Part shown: piece by piece, positions 45,451 to 57,251 of the stretch
Layout: every line of letters begins with the position of its first letter
How positions within the stretch are numbered: the first letter of the stretch is position 1
From: Protea cynaroides
Taxonomy: Eukaryota; Streptophyta; Magnoliopsida; Proteales; Proteaceae
Assembly: GCA_028583415.1 (NCBI GenBank)
Contig: CM053267.1
Span: 48,773,390 to 48,837,389, forward strand
Direction of reading: 5' to 3'
DNA: 64,000 nt
The notes under the pieces: model-generated
Database searches by the model: none
What the model was told of the DNA's origin: nothing
Seen by the model: the letters and a program-made list of their open reading frames with translations, nothing else
Translations under genes and position numbers: made by a program

Positions 45451-46764
45451 AAATTAAATTTTCAAGATGATGTTGGCTTTGGTTAGGATTTCTTGCATAG
45501 TTAATTAGTTATCCTTTCTATGTTGATACGCATGATGTGATAGGATGGATACGTGCTGAAACAGAATTGAGTATCCTGTACTATGGTTTTTGTTATCCAA
45601 TATGTGAATATAATTGTTGATTACCCAAATGTGAATATAATTGTAGGCATCCTCATATGTGATTTTCTCTCTTTCTTCTTCTACCATACACTGTAGTGAT
45701 TGAGAAGTATGGAAGTGGGGAGTCAACATGTAGAGGTTTAAGTAAATCACCCTCCAGTTCCTTGCAAACAACGTAGAACTGGCTTGGGTGATTTGTACAC
45801 TTGTCCAGTACCGAATGTAAAGCGAAAGCCAAAGTCACCTCCAATTCTCAGTTCGTATTTTATTGAAAAGTGTATAATCATAACTCTCACGCTTGGTTTG
45901 TTTCATTTAATTGATTGTGGTTGTAATTGCCATAGGATGCTGATGCTCCAGCTCGGTAAGGATTGAAAGGATTGATTTTCAATACTAAGGTGCGGTTCTG
46001 CACATGGGTATTTTATTTTTTATTTTAGTGTGGGATGTAAATCGATGATCATTTGCTCATATTAAACTAGTACTTTGATTTTTATTTTCCTCGTTGGTGC
46101 GCTTCTACGTATGAGTATTTGCTTGACTTGACAAACCTGTATCTTGGTCTCATGCATACAACAGATCTGGGAGATTATCTCCAAGAAAAGAGAATCAGAG
46201 GAAAACAATTCAAAGTTTGTATTGATTTGGACCTCAAGTCACTTAATCTTCCCAAGCTCAGCATATAATGAAACATATCTTTTCAAATTAGAAGTAAGGT
46301 GTCTTCATTAAAGAATTGGAATTGAGTGAGATGAAACATATTCTAGACAAACTATTATTGTTGGCTCACTTACAATATCAGGTGATTTATTGATCAAATG
46401 TAATTGTCTTGACTTTTTTTTTTTATATTTTTCTATATTATTGTTATTGTACAAAGACATCATATATTGTTAAGAGTCTTAAAGATGTATCCATTCCATA
46501 CCTTAGTTGTCTCTCAAAATATTATGTTCATCATACGTGCATGATACCGATTTTGTGACCATTTATTATTTTCCACGTTTCATAGTTTGGTTGGCATGAG
46601 GCAATTAAAATTGTGAAGTAAATGTTTGTGTTTTGTCCATGTATTTACTTGTTTGTTGTAATATACCCCAGCTCTTGGGTATTGGTCAGAGCATAGGGTC
46701 GTACCAATGGTATCATGGTAATTTACCAATCCTAGATTAGATTGTGGTTTCGATAATGGTACGA
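45451..46764 (+). pseudogene. Remnant of a repeated, unrecognised gene (copy 2)
   Basis: 45670-45960 matches 4215-4555, sharing ACCATACACTGTAGTGATTG, ACCCTCCAGTTCCTTGC and GCTCCAGCTCGGTAAGGATTG. Further on, TTGCTTGACTTGACAAACCTGTATC and a CTCATGCATACA word match 4747-4790. The frames differ between copies and stops interrupt, so no protein is supported. The rest of this stretch is AT-rich without features. Confidence 0.4.
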
Positions 46765-46925
46765 TATTTTTGTAGGGGAAATTTCACATATTACCAAATT
46801 CTTTTAGAAACATCACTTACTACCCAAGTTTTATAAAAACATCATCGACCACTTAAAATTTCCAAACGTTAATCCTTTAATTGACGGGGATCATTGTTAC
46901 ATTCTTAATGTGACATTACAATGGT
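46765..46925. mobile_element. Worn MULE-type terminus
   Basis: GAAACATCACTTACTACCCA at about 46808 matches the MULE terminal repeat (GAAACATCACCTACCACCTA) at most positions, preceded by AAATTTCACAT. No opposite end was found, so this is probably a fragment of a related element. Confidence 0.4.
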
Positions 46926-47120
46926 ACACTATTTTTTGTTTTAATGTTGCTGCTAATATTGACATTGATACATTGTTACATTCTTAATACTAACTTTGTT
47001 TTTCCTAGATGGATGTGTTAGTTTGGATCAAGTATAATTACGAGAAAGATTCTTCTGAGGATGAGGAATGCCTAATAGGGTGTCTTATGGTCTTCTGAGG
47101 AGTAGGTGCCCCCTCATACG

Positions 47121-47525
47121 GATCAAAAGTGATGATGATTAGATGGTATAGATCAAAGGTGGTGATGATCGGACGATACATATCAATGGTGATGATGATT
47201 GGATGGTACAGATCAAATGTGGTGATGATCGGTTGGTACATATTAATGGGGATGATGATCGGATTGTGTAGATCAAAGGTTATGATGATTGGATGATACA
47301 GATCATTGGTGATGATGATCAGATTGTGTAGATCAAAGGTGGTGATGATCGGATGGTGCAGATCAAAGGTGGTGATGATTGGATGGTGTAGATCAAAAGT
47401 GATGATGATCGGATAGTGCAGATCAAAGGTGGTGATGATCGGATGGTGCAGTTCAAAGGTGGTGATGATCAGATGGTGCAGTTCAAAGGTAGTGATGATC
47501 GAATTCTGTAGATCATAGGTGGTCG
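47121..47525. repeat. 30-bp minisatellite, 13 units and a partial
   Basis: Units of exactly 30 bp run from 47121 to 47510, of the form GATCAAAGGTGGTGATGATC plus GGATGGTGCA, with 1-6 changes per unit. Because 30 is a multiple of three, a 180-residue minus frame (47038-47580) with 10-residue repeats (ITTFDLHHPI) stays open. I treat that as a by-product of the repeat. Confidence 0.93.
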
Positions 47526-48080
47526 TGAACATTAATGTGCATCCACGAACATTAATGTTCTTTGATGAACATTGAGTCAATTTTGGATTTTTTTCTTGGG
47601 TAGAAATTTGTGGTGGATTTTTTCAAGACTCAAATAAAATTCTTTTCCCAAGCGTGTGGAGCCCCTTCTTCCAAAGGCTCCAACGCAAGTTTTTATAAAA
47701 TTTGCATTTGATGATAGACGAGAATGGTAGCATTCGGTGTAGCATACATGGCTTAATTACTCAGAAATCAGACCCTTCAGTTTTGTACTAAAACAAATTT
47801 TTCGTGCAAGGTGTTTTAGAAGTTATTCAATTCATTGAGGTCCGGCCTAGGATTATTTTGAAAAACAAGAACGGTAGCATTCGGTGCACTCCAATATACT
47901 CTAGAATAGTTTCATTATATGTTGAGCAAAAAGAGTTGTAGTTTGCGGTGCTGGGAGGCCTCATTGGGGTTGGTACCACTATGAATCATTCTACTCCGAC
48001 GGATGTTGATTGGCTAGTGGGTCAAGTGCTCAGGGAGGCCGGATCACTCCCTGAGGTTTTTGTGGAACTTGATGGTTAAT
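47526..48080 (+). repeat. Dispersed copy of the 859-bp array unit
   Basis: Begins with GAACATTAATG palindromic words (47528-47573), then follows the 22.4-25.2 kb unit: CCCTTCTTCCAAAGGCTCC, ATTTGCATTTGATGATAGACG, GAACGGTAGCATTCGGTG, CCTCATTGGGGTTGG, TCACTCCCTGAGGTTTTTGT. It ends at about 48075 where block D starts. Reading frames are broken. Confidence 0.75.
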
Positions 48081-49990
48081 AATAATTATACTGATACCTG
48101 GTCTGATACTGTGAACTAAAACTATGATCGTATCATAATATCTAGGTGCACATAGAATTGATCAGGAGATTTGATTCCTTTCTTGTCATTGTAGCCTCTT
48201 TGGCCGTGCATGCTTTTCCGTCTTCCAATGAACATGCCAATGCAATCCAATCTGTTTGATCAACAACTAAAGGGTTAAGCGGGAGGAGATGAACTTTTTC
48301 TCTTATTCTACAGTTAGGAGACCTCATAGCCGAAGGATCCAAATCAAATCCTACAAAGGGTTTGATAGGAGACTCGACTGCGACCATAGTTATTTAATTC
48401 ACTGAATAATTCGCCGAACTGAATTTTATGAATTATTCACCTGAATATGCATTAAATTGAAAGATGCGAAAAAAACTTCACGCTTTATTAGACTTAAAAT
48501 AAATATCACAAATAATTCAGTCAGATCCAAATTATACCGAATTATTTGGTTCGATAAGAAGTTTGAATTGACAACTTTTCATCTTCTATTTCGTTTTATT
48601 ATGTGGTGGGTGCAAGTTTTAATTCTTAATCGTTCGTCCATTCCCTTTGATTCCCATTTTCAAAGAGATACGGTTGAGCTTCAAATTCTCACTTCCATGA
48701 ATGCATTATCTTCTTGGTTCCATACCCAAATGCCAAACCCCACACCTCAAGGCTGAACTCTGAAGTAAGGATGTGCGTAAAATGCTGAGAGTTGAGTCTC
48801 TGAAATTTATATCATTCTATATTTATGGATGATTGTCTTAAGTAGTGATGATTTTGATTTTGAACCTTTATTATGCCTTTAATTTATGATGAAATTTATA
48901 TTATTGTAATTTATTTTAATTTTTACATCATTTGTATGTTATTAAAGAATGATAATTGATTGGTAATGAGGAATAAGTGCCACAAATGGTAGAAACAAAC
49001 ATTCGAATTTTTTATCCGATTTTTTTTAAGAAATAATTCCTGAACTAATCTCAATCTAAATTTTATTTTAAATCCGTATTTTTTACCACATCTTTGATCG
49101 AATTCTTAAATTATCAAAACAATTCATTTAGAATAATTTTCGAATCCAAATTAAATAACTATGGCTGTGACCAATCGATACTTGATACGTGGGGCATCGA
49201 CTGAATCCAAGCCATCCATCTAACCGATAAGGTGAAACATAGAAAAATGTCGGTATGCACCATTGGGGGATGAATGATTCAGATCCAGCTAATGCCCACA
49301 TATTAAACATCGACTGAATACAACCAAATCTTCTGCAGGACGATTTTTATACGTAACCCTAACACGTCAACGAATGCTTTACTCAACTTATTTAATTAGC
49401 TCCCATTGATATAAAACTGAAGATATGGAAACTTAAAATGAATGAGATCTTCCTTCCTGCACGTTTGTGGGCTGTCAAAAGCTGGATTTCAATGTATGTC
49501 TATATCAATACGCATCGGCTGAATTTCAATCTTAGATTCTGACTGGAACCCGACTGCCGCATGAGGGGATTTGAATCCATTTTGCGGTAATCGACTTTTG
49601 GCAGAGAGGATATGGAAACTTGAACAATCGTAGCTATCCCCACCCCTCACACTCATCACCTTGAATTTATTGAGGTTTTGACAGACAGGAAATAATTAAA
49701 GTGGAGTAGTGCCTGGCAGGTTTTTCTATTGGTCATCTGTCATCTATCCGTCTCTTCCATCAATCTATTAAAATTAATTAAAATTATATTAAATTGTTTA
49801 ATATTTATTTTGATACAGAACAGGTAGAAGAGATAGAGAAAAGACACGCTTGCTGAACTGTCAAACAGTAAAGCCTGATATACAAGTTCTTCTATTATCG
49901 GTTTAAATATAATATATATACAGGAGGGGAAGTAGAGAGACACAGAAGAGAGATGGTTCTCACATTTTGAACATTTTTGAGGGGAAGAAT
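48081..49990 (+). repeat. Direct-repeat block D, 5' part
   Basis: Matches 29210-30120 and 1600-2320 in parts: CTAGGTGCACATAGAATTGAT (48142), CAATGCAATCCAATCTG (48239), then, after unrelated DNA at 48400-49350, TTACTCAACTTATTTAATTAGC (49379), GACTTTTGGCAGAGAGGATAT (49590), TTTAATATTTATTTTGATACAG (49797) and TGATATACAAGTTCTTC (49877). The 48400-49350 insert is AT-rich with GAATTATT words and no gene that I can support. Confidence 0.65.
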
Positions 49991-50234
49991 GGATCAGAAG
50001 GGAGAGAGAGAGAGAGAGAGAGATCCTCTATTTTGAACGGTTTTTAAGGCTGAGGAGTGTTGAAGAAAAGGAGGGGAGAGACAGAGCTGGATCAGCTGTA
50101 ATTGGGTTTGGGAGAGAGTAGATTTCAAATCCAGCAATTCAGGTATCGGTTTTTACTTGAAAGTAAAAACTCGTCAGTTATTTTCTTTTTAATATTTTGA
50201 AATTCAAATCGAGCGAGTTGAGAAGTATCTGTTC

Positions 50235-50272
<38 letters not shown>

Positions 50273-51803
50273 AGAGAGAAATGTGAGTTCTGGGTCAAAA
50301 CCTGGTATTCCAACTACAGCCTAATGTAACATATATTAAAACTACATGTACTGGTTACAGACTAATATTACACTTTTCTTGATGGACCCTTGATGAAACC
50401 CAAAAGTCTTCATTCGTTATCAACCAAGAAAGGGGAGCAATTTCTTCTGTATTCATAAGTGACAAGACATAAGAATGTGTATATATGGGGGTGCTGTAAA
50501 AAAATGTATTTCATAGAAGATTCGAATTTTATTTTCTAAAATGAGTTTTTTGTTATTGTTGTTTGCAGATAATTTGAGCCATTACAAATGGCAATGGCTA
50601 TAGGGTTAAACTATTCTACAAATTGGTGCATCATAGTTAGAGGATGTTAAACTATTCTACAAATTGGTGCATCATAGTTAGAGGATGTGTGTATAAATCG
50701 GATCAACGATTTACCAGAGATTATATAAGGTTTAAGTGCTCTTCAACGCCCACCGCATTCACCATAGCAGCTAAATCATGTTCCTTCCCGATGAATAATG
50801 TAGCTGAGGCAAGTATGGTTTTTTGAGGCAGGTATGGTTTTTTAATCTTATTCAGCCCTGTAAAAAAAAATGTTAAAATTTTATTTGTAAACTGTTATTC
50901 ATAATATTGAAAGAAGTAGGTAGGGTTTTTTTTTCTTTTTCTTTTTCCACGATCGTTTTTTAACAGAATTGAGGTAACTTCTATCATCTCTGCAATATCA
51001 TCTCTCTAAGATCCCTTTTTCCATTTCAGTGATTCTATTTATATTATGTACATTTTTTTTTTGGCTAAGTAATGTCTTTTAATATCCGTGATACCAAAGT
51101 TTGGAATGGATCCAGAAAAAACAAAAATATGAATTTTTGTGAATACTACATAGTTTCTATGGAAAAAAAAGGGGTCAATGTATAACCATCATTTTGTTGA
51201 TGGATAGATGACGAATGTATAACCATCATTTTGTTGTCGGATAGATGACGAATGTATAACCATCGTAAATGGATGACTTGAATTTTTGCAACAAGACAAT
51301 TTGTTTTTTGGAATAAATTATTTTGTAGCATAATGGGAATGGATGAAACTTGGAAATGTTTGATCAGATAGGTTCTTGAGATTTTTCTGTTGTTAACACA
51401 ATGATTACAGGCTATGCCTATTGTGGGAGATTTGATGAAACAATTAAATAGTATGAGAAAATGTGAAGGATAGTTTCAATCTCTGTTGCTTCATGGAAGA
51501 AAAACAAGAAAAACCCTTTATTAGACTGTATCTTGTAACGTTTCCATGAATCTCTATGGTTTCCAAGTTCCGCCTATCCACAGATCAAATTTTGGAATCA
51601 AACATAGGTCATAGACCACAATCTAAATGACGACTCTAAAATTTTAGATCAAAAAATATATAGATAATATGGGACAATGATGTACACAACAGTGTGTACT
51701 TCGTTCTCTATCTTTCTTCTTTGAAATTGTAACCCCTTTTCTCTCTTCTCCAAGTAATTGTCTACTAATCTTATATCCTTGTACTCTTATATTTCTATTA
51801 ATT
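49991..51803 (+). pseudogene. PPR-like pseudogene, block D
   Basis: Order as in block C: GA-rich 5' exon, donor near 50142 (CAG then GTATCGG), AACCCAAAAGTCTTCATTCG (50397), acceptor TTTGCAG, then ATG at 50594 (MAIGLNYSTNWCIIVRGC). After a 41-bp duplication with a stop, the second copy continues GCVYKSDQRFTRDYIRFKCS, then NNVAEASMVF at about 50797. NNVAEAxMVF fits a PPR helix. The later part (51300-51640) matches block C's 3' module with more decay: only GATGGATGAAACTTGG-type traces of the second PPR-like stretch remain. A (GA)n run occupies 50238-50270. The 3' end is cut by the CACTA element. Confidence 0.5.
50605..50686. repeat. 41-bp perfect tandem duplication inside the exon
   Basis: GTTAAACTATTCTACAAATT and what follows, 50605-50645, recurs at 50646-50686. 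It shifts the frame and places TAA in the reading frame that starts at 50594. Blocks B, C and F lack it. Confidence 0.95.
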
Positions 51804-53672
51804 CACTACAACAAAAACCATTTTTGGCAACATAAATTAGCGACGGTATTTAAATTTCCGTCGCCAAAAATAATTTTAGCCGACGGAAATTAAATTTCTG
51901 TCGCAGAAAATTATTTTTGCGGACGGGATTTAGAATCCTGTGACAAAAAATTAGAGAGTTTAGTGACGGAACTTAAATTCCCGTGGCCAAAATCTTGTTT
52001 GCCAACGGGATCTAGATTCCCGTGACCACAAATCATTTTTGGCCAGGGTATTTAAGTTCTCATGAATAAAAATAATTTGTGACCACAAGATTTAGTTTCC
52101 TGTGGGTAAAAATCATTTTTGGCCACGGTATTTAGGTAACCATGGCAAAAAATCATAGAGTTAACCAAAATCATAGCTTCCACGGGATTCAGATTCTCGT
52201 GGGCAAAGAAGAGGAAGAAAGATGGGGGAGAAAAAGGGGTTTCGCAAAGGAGAGGGCAGAGAGGCTGAGAGAAGCGCTTCTTCAACTCAAAAGGTTTCAT
52301 TCAACTCCCTCCTTCTAAACTCTCTCCTCCCTCTCGCATCTCTTCCTTGGCGAACCAGCATCTCTTCCCTGGAGAACCAGAGGTATGTGCTCTTCTTCCT
52401 CTCTCTTCCTCCCCCTCCTTTTTTTCTTCTTCTCTTTACGATTTCAATTTTTTTTGTGACTTTTGTGACTTTTGTAACTTTTGTGACTTTCTTTAAACTA
52501 ATTTACCGACTTTTCTTGCTAGCTTGTAGCTTTTTCATGTGTTCCAATCCTATTACCCTCAAACATCACAATTGTAAATGTTCAAGATCTCATTTTTAAA
52601 TTTGATAACTATCTCAAAACTCTCCTTTAAAGCAATTGTCAAATCTTTTTTTTTTTTTTTTGTAGTCCCTCCCTTGTTTGTCAAATTTGACATCATATGA
52701 AAGTTCAAATGCTTTAAGATCACTACGACCGGGAAAGTATACAGAGGTATGGTCGTATGGATCAAAGATAATCCTATGTTGGGATAGGCTGAAGCTTCTA
52801 CTTTCATGGATATCAAATATAACTTTATAGTTGTATGATTGTTTCTTTGCAGTGGTTTAATGATGTGCACTCAACTGATATTTCTGATAAGTGTGAGGAT
52901 GTTCTTAATATGCTTTCACAAACTCATCATGGATGTGAAGTAAGTCTACTACTTCGATACTTTCAACTTCTTTTCCCTTCTTAAAAGAAAGTTCAGCTCC
53001 AGTATATATACAATGCTTTTTTCTTTTAACTTAGTTTGTTTCCCTGTGAAGGTTGGAATATCAGTTATAAATTTCAATTCACTTGAAATCTCTTTTCTTC
53101 TAGATTTCAGTTGCTAGTTTTTTTCTAGTCTTTTGTGTTTTGCTTGTGTTTTATGACAGGATATATTGTTTTCAGTGTTTATAACAAGAATATTTCAGTA
53201 TGGGTATCACTTGGGAAAATTTAAAAAAAAAAAAAAAAACTATTTTTACCGACGGTAAAATAATTTCCGTTGGTAAATATTATTTATACCCACGGAAATT
53301 AAGTTTAGGTTGATAAATATACAAATTTATGCCCACGGAAATTTAAGTTTTCGTGGGAAAAAATGTAGTATTATACTCTACGGTAATACATAATGTGTTG
53401 GTAATGGAGATATTTTTACCAACGGAACATTTTTTACCGTCGGTAAATATCAACAGCTTCAACCACGGGAATTTACTTTCCGTGGCTAAAAATATAATAT
53501 TTTAACCATGGGAATTTATTTTCTGTTGGGATAAATGTGAATTTATACCCACGACTGCTACGCCGATAGAATATATGACGGAAACTGGTCCGTCGGTAAA
53601 TATAAATGACGACGGAAACCTCATTTTGGCGACGGAAAATTTCCGTCGCAAAAAATGAACATTGTTGTAGTG
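51804..53672. mobile_element. CACTA-type element, 1.87 kb, non-autonomous
   Basis: Left end CACTACAACAAAAACC; the right end is the inverse of CACTACAACAATG. Both ends carry many short subterminal repeats in both orientations built on CGACGGAAATT and TTTCCGTCGC (51840-52200 and 53240-53655), as in En/Spm-type elements. The right flank is TAA; the left shows TAA then TT before CACTA. The unoccupied equivalent near 32350 reads GTTAACATG, so TAA is probably the 3-bp duplication with two added bases. No transposase is present. Inside, 52222-52600 is open, and 52861-52938 (WFNDVHSTDISDKCEDVL) sits between AG and a GTAAGT donor. Both may be exons of a captured or residual gene, not identified. Confidence 0.88.
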
Positions 53673-54017
53673 TAACTTGTATAATTGTTCTCTTTTGAGA
53701 TTTTTCTCGTTTTGATATTACATGCGCAATGTGTTGTTTCTATTCAACCTTCAATTCTTTGAGTCAGGATTTCCTTCTATCAGGTTTTAATTGAAATATG
53801 TTGCGAAGTGACCCGAGCACTGTTCATTTTTTTGTTAATATTCTTCTGTTTCTTGTTTTATCTGCTCACTGAACCAAAACTATGAAATATATAGTAACTA
53901 TAGAAAGAGCTGCTTTTAGTTTTAGAATCCCTTCTAGCTGTTTGGATTTTTTTTTCTCCATTTTGAGAGTTGGGTTTTTCTTTTTCTATGTTAGTCTAAT
54001 TTGCCTTTGTTTGATGT

Positions 54018-55001
54018 CGAGTTGTGATTGACAATGATTCCTATGAGCATGCTACTGTTATTTAGATGAATCTTGGGACTCTATGGTAGTTTGATTCTAG
54101 ATTTTGCATAACGTAGTTATCCCATTATGAAGGGTTTTTGTGTTCTGTCGTTACTCTGAGTTGTTTTAGTTTTTATTTGTTGTTTTAAGCAAACATATCT
54201 CTGAAATTACTGAACATCATCTTATTTAGGTTGACAGTGTTAACGAACATGGCATTCTCCTGGTAGTTATTCAAGTACTGACAGATTTAAACCTTATTAT
54301 AACAAAAGCGTACATCTCTATGGACGGTTGTTGGTTCATGGATGGTATGATTTCTTCTATAACTGCCAATATCACTTATTTTTGTTCCTTATCTTCTTCT
54401 TAGTCCAAAATATAATGTTTCAGTGTTTAACGTGACCGATTACAATGGCCATAAAATCAGAGATGGAGAAGTTATCGACTACATCCAAAAGGTTAGCTGT
54501 TTATACTACTGTTTCTCTCCTCTTCCTGCTACAGATTATTTCTTTCTATGGTCTCCATAGCCCATCTTCTGTAAATATCTGCCTATTTCACCCTTGGGAT
54601 AATATAGAGATTTCAAAGGACTTGAAGAAGTATGCTTGGTGTTTTGCTTTTCCTTTGGTGCTATTCTCAGTTAAAATTTTTAGCCTTTAAACTGAAAATT
54701 GTTGATAAGTTTTAAACTATTTATCCAAATAAAAGATTTATGGGTAAATTAAAAGTTCCCTAACATCAGTTGTAGTTCTGCAGGTCTTTCCTCAACACGC
54801 CACTCAACCTGTAACCTATCACCCACACACCCAAAGTACAAATGTTGGTGAAATAATATTTGCAATAAAGCTCCATCAAATCTTTCATCCGGTCACAAAA
54901 TAATGTTGATAGCTCCAAACTGGATCTTTCCATGTTTTTGATTATTTTATGTTGGTTTAAATCCATTATAATTTGCTCATATTTGCCCATATTCTCCCCT
55001 C

Positions 55002-55059
<58 letters not shown>

Positions 55060-56216
55060 GTTTTGTTTTGTTTTGTTTTGTTTTGTTTAGATGATCAACA
55101 TATTTCTCCCCCTTTACTAGGCTTCTTAATAATTCAATGTTGTTGGACCATCTTTAACATTGCTTGATATTGTTCAATCTTGCAGACTATTGAAACTGAG
55201 GCTTGCTTCTCACCCTCATTAAGAAGTTTGTAGGGATAATGTCATCTAAAGACCATACCTCTATAGAACTTTCTGGCACTGACAGGCATGGCATACCGTC
55301 CGAAGTATGTGCTGTGCTTTCTGATTTTCATTGTCATGTGGTACATACAATGGTAGAGTAGCAGCTATGGTTCACGTCATAGATGAGGCCACAAGGCATG
55401 GTAAAACAGTTCTTCACAATCAAGGAACTTCTATGCAAAGTTAAAAGGAAACAAAAATGACACTTCGGACCCCTAAACTCACACGGAGAGGAGGCCACAC
55501 CAGATGATGTTTGCTGACAAGGATTATGAAAGGAATGAAAGCCCATGGCCTGAGTGAGCTGGTGATATGAGATCATGACCCCATGTTACTATATTGGATA
55601 GCATAGAGAAGAATTATGGTTACTATGAGGTCCAAAGACTGGCCAAAGCTCTTATTTGACACTATATGTACACTAATGGATATGCAGTATGTAGTTTTTC
55701 ATGGAACAGTCAATACCAGAAGGAAGGAAGCTTACCAAGTAAGCTCATGCTCGGAGAAAACTAACCTAGAATGAGACAACATGATCTGAAAAAGTAGTCT
55801 ACTGCCCAATTAATTAATGTTGGTTCACTCATCACCAAGCCATGGCTCAGGGGAATTTGCTATTGATTATATTTTTCCATATATTTGTTCAGTTAATGTG
55901 GCTTAATTTATTTTTGGTAATTCAAAGTTCTATTTATTAAAAGAAACATTTAATATGGCTTAATTAGTTCTAACAATATTTATTGTCTTCATGAAGAAAT
56001 ATTATTTGGACATGTTGATGACAACAGGTGAAACAATGTCTTGAAGCAGTCATTGAAAGGTGTGCCTCAGAGGTGAAGTATGCCACTCCCAGAAAATGTT
56101 TTGATCAAAAGGATACAACAATATTAATGATATTCCAATTAAATTGTGTACAGATGTGCATATTTTGTAAAAGAGTAAAAGAGCAGGAAAGGGTTGTACA
56201 GGTACTATGGTTATAA
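54018..56216 (+). pseudogene. ACT-domain-repeat (ACR) protein pseudogene
   Basis: Plant ACR proteins carry several ACT domains and are thought to sense amino acids. Recognisable pieces in gene order: RVVIDNDSYEHATVI (54018-54062); VDSVNEHGILLVVIQVLTDL and AYISMDGCWFMD (exon 54230-54344) joined over an intron to VFNVTDYNGHKIRDGEVIDY (54424-54491), a complete first ACT unit; then after a long intron, from 55186, ETEACFSPSLRS, HTSIELSGTDRHG and EVCAVLSDFHCHVV; a broken stretch with TIKELLCKVKRK; TMRSKDWPKLLFDTICTLMD with MQYVVFHGTVNTRRKEAYQ (to 55738); and CLEAVIERCASE from 56028. Stops and frameshifts lie throughout 55186-55740, and the piece after EAYQ is missing. It is introns-retained, so it came from DNA duplication rather than retrocopying. 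The (ATT)n run is in the long intron. Confidence 0.88.
55003..55088. repeat. (ATT)n microsatellite followed by (TTTTG)n
   Basis: About 19 ATT units run to 55059, then TTTTG units to about 55087. They lie inside the inferred intron of the ACR pseudogene. Confidence 0.95.
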
Positions 56217-56692
56217 GCAAAGTTATGTGAATGTAAGTACGGATAAATCTCCTTGTAAATTTCAATCTCTCTCTCTCTCTCTCTGTGTAAGTTTTTTTTT
56301 TCCCCTTGTTAATCACTTTTGGACCCTAAGGGAATCCCAGGAAAAAAAAAAAAAAAAAAAACTCACCATCATACGTGTCAACTACTAGTATGAAGTCTAA
56401 CATTGAAGAAAATGAATTTATATTTGCCAGATGTCAATAGTCAATACATGGATTTTAAACTAGAAAAAGAAAAACCATATATTTCTCTACATAAATAAAC
56501 AAAACAAATATATTAAAGTCAGTGAAAGAAAGTAACTACATTTCTCAACTTCTCTCTCTAGTATCTCACTTACGAGATATATTAAATAGAAAAATTAGGC
56601 GAATTGAGAACGGCAATACAAGAAACTGTTGAGAAAGGCGGAGCCTCAGAGTGCTACTGTGGTATAATTTATAAATTAGGGTTTCAAATTTT

Positions 56693-56737
<45 letters not shown>

Positions 56738-57242
56738 TGGGTTGGACTGGGTTGGGCTCAGCTCGAGGCCTCAACCCTGACCTGTCCCTATCCTGACAGG
56801 GTTTTAAAAAAAATTAACCCTAACCCGGCCCTATTAAGGTTCAAGCCTTCAAAGCGGGTTTGGGCGGATTAATGTTGTCAAGGATAAAACTTGCACCCCT
56901 AATTCAAATTGTATTTTAATTCAAAGTTCAAACTGTATTCTTGTTTTCTTGTAAACTCTTGTGAGTGTATAATCTCACAAAATTAATTTCACTCATACTG
57001 CCCCCTAAACTTTACTGTTAAATCACCTAATTCCAAATCTTGTTCATAATGTCAGCCACACCCCCTTGTTGTTAAGTAATTTAATAGAAAATTTAAAATA
57101 TCTATTTTACCCTTATTGTAAAAAGCATAGAAAAAAAAAGTTACGAATCCGACTTAGTTACAACAGGACACTGACACTGAATCGTAACCAAATTCGTGTC
57201 CTCGTCTCCAATTTACGGGCATTGGAAGGATTGGCAATGACT
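56217..57242. other. No gene; AT run and GGGTTGG repeat
   Basis: (CT)n at 56267-56284, poly-A at 56342-56360, (AT)n at 56693-56733 directly followed by GGGTTGGGTTGGACTGGG and, at about 56818, AACCCTAACCCGGCCCT. The last part pairs with the repeat at 22140-22360 as one dispersed family. Confidence 0.5.
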
Positions 57243-57251
57243 ATCGGATGG

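Noticed and set aside
47121..47510. Regular direct repeats that might suggest a CRISPR array
   Set aside because: Units are contiguous with no spacers, and the DNA is a plant genome.
47038..47580. 180-residue minus-strand open frame with ten-residue repeats
   Set aside because: It is the translation of a 30-bp minisatellite, which stays open because the unit is a multiple of three. There are no start context, domain or flanking gene parts.
52222..52599. 125-residue frame as a host gene
   Set aside because: It lies inside the CACTA element, ends in Phe/Leu-rich low-complexity sequence, and matches no family I know. I mention it only under that element.
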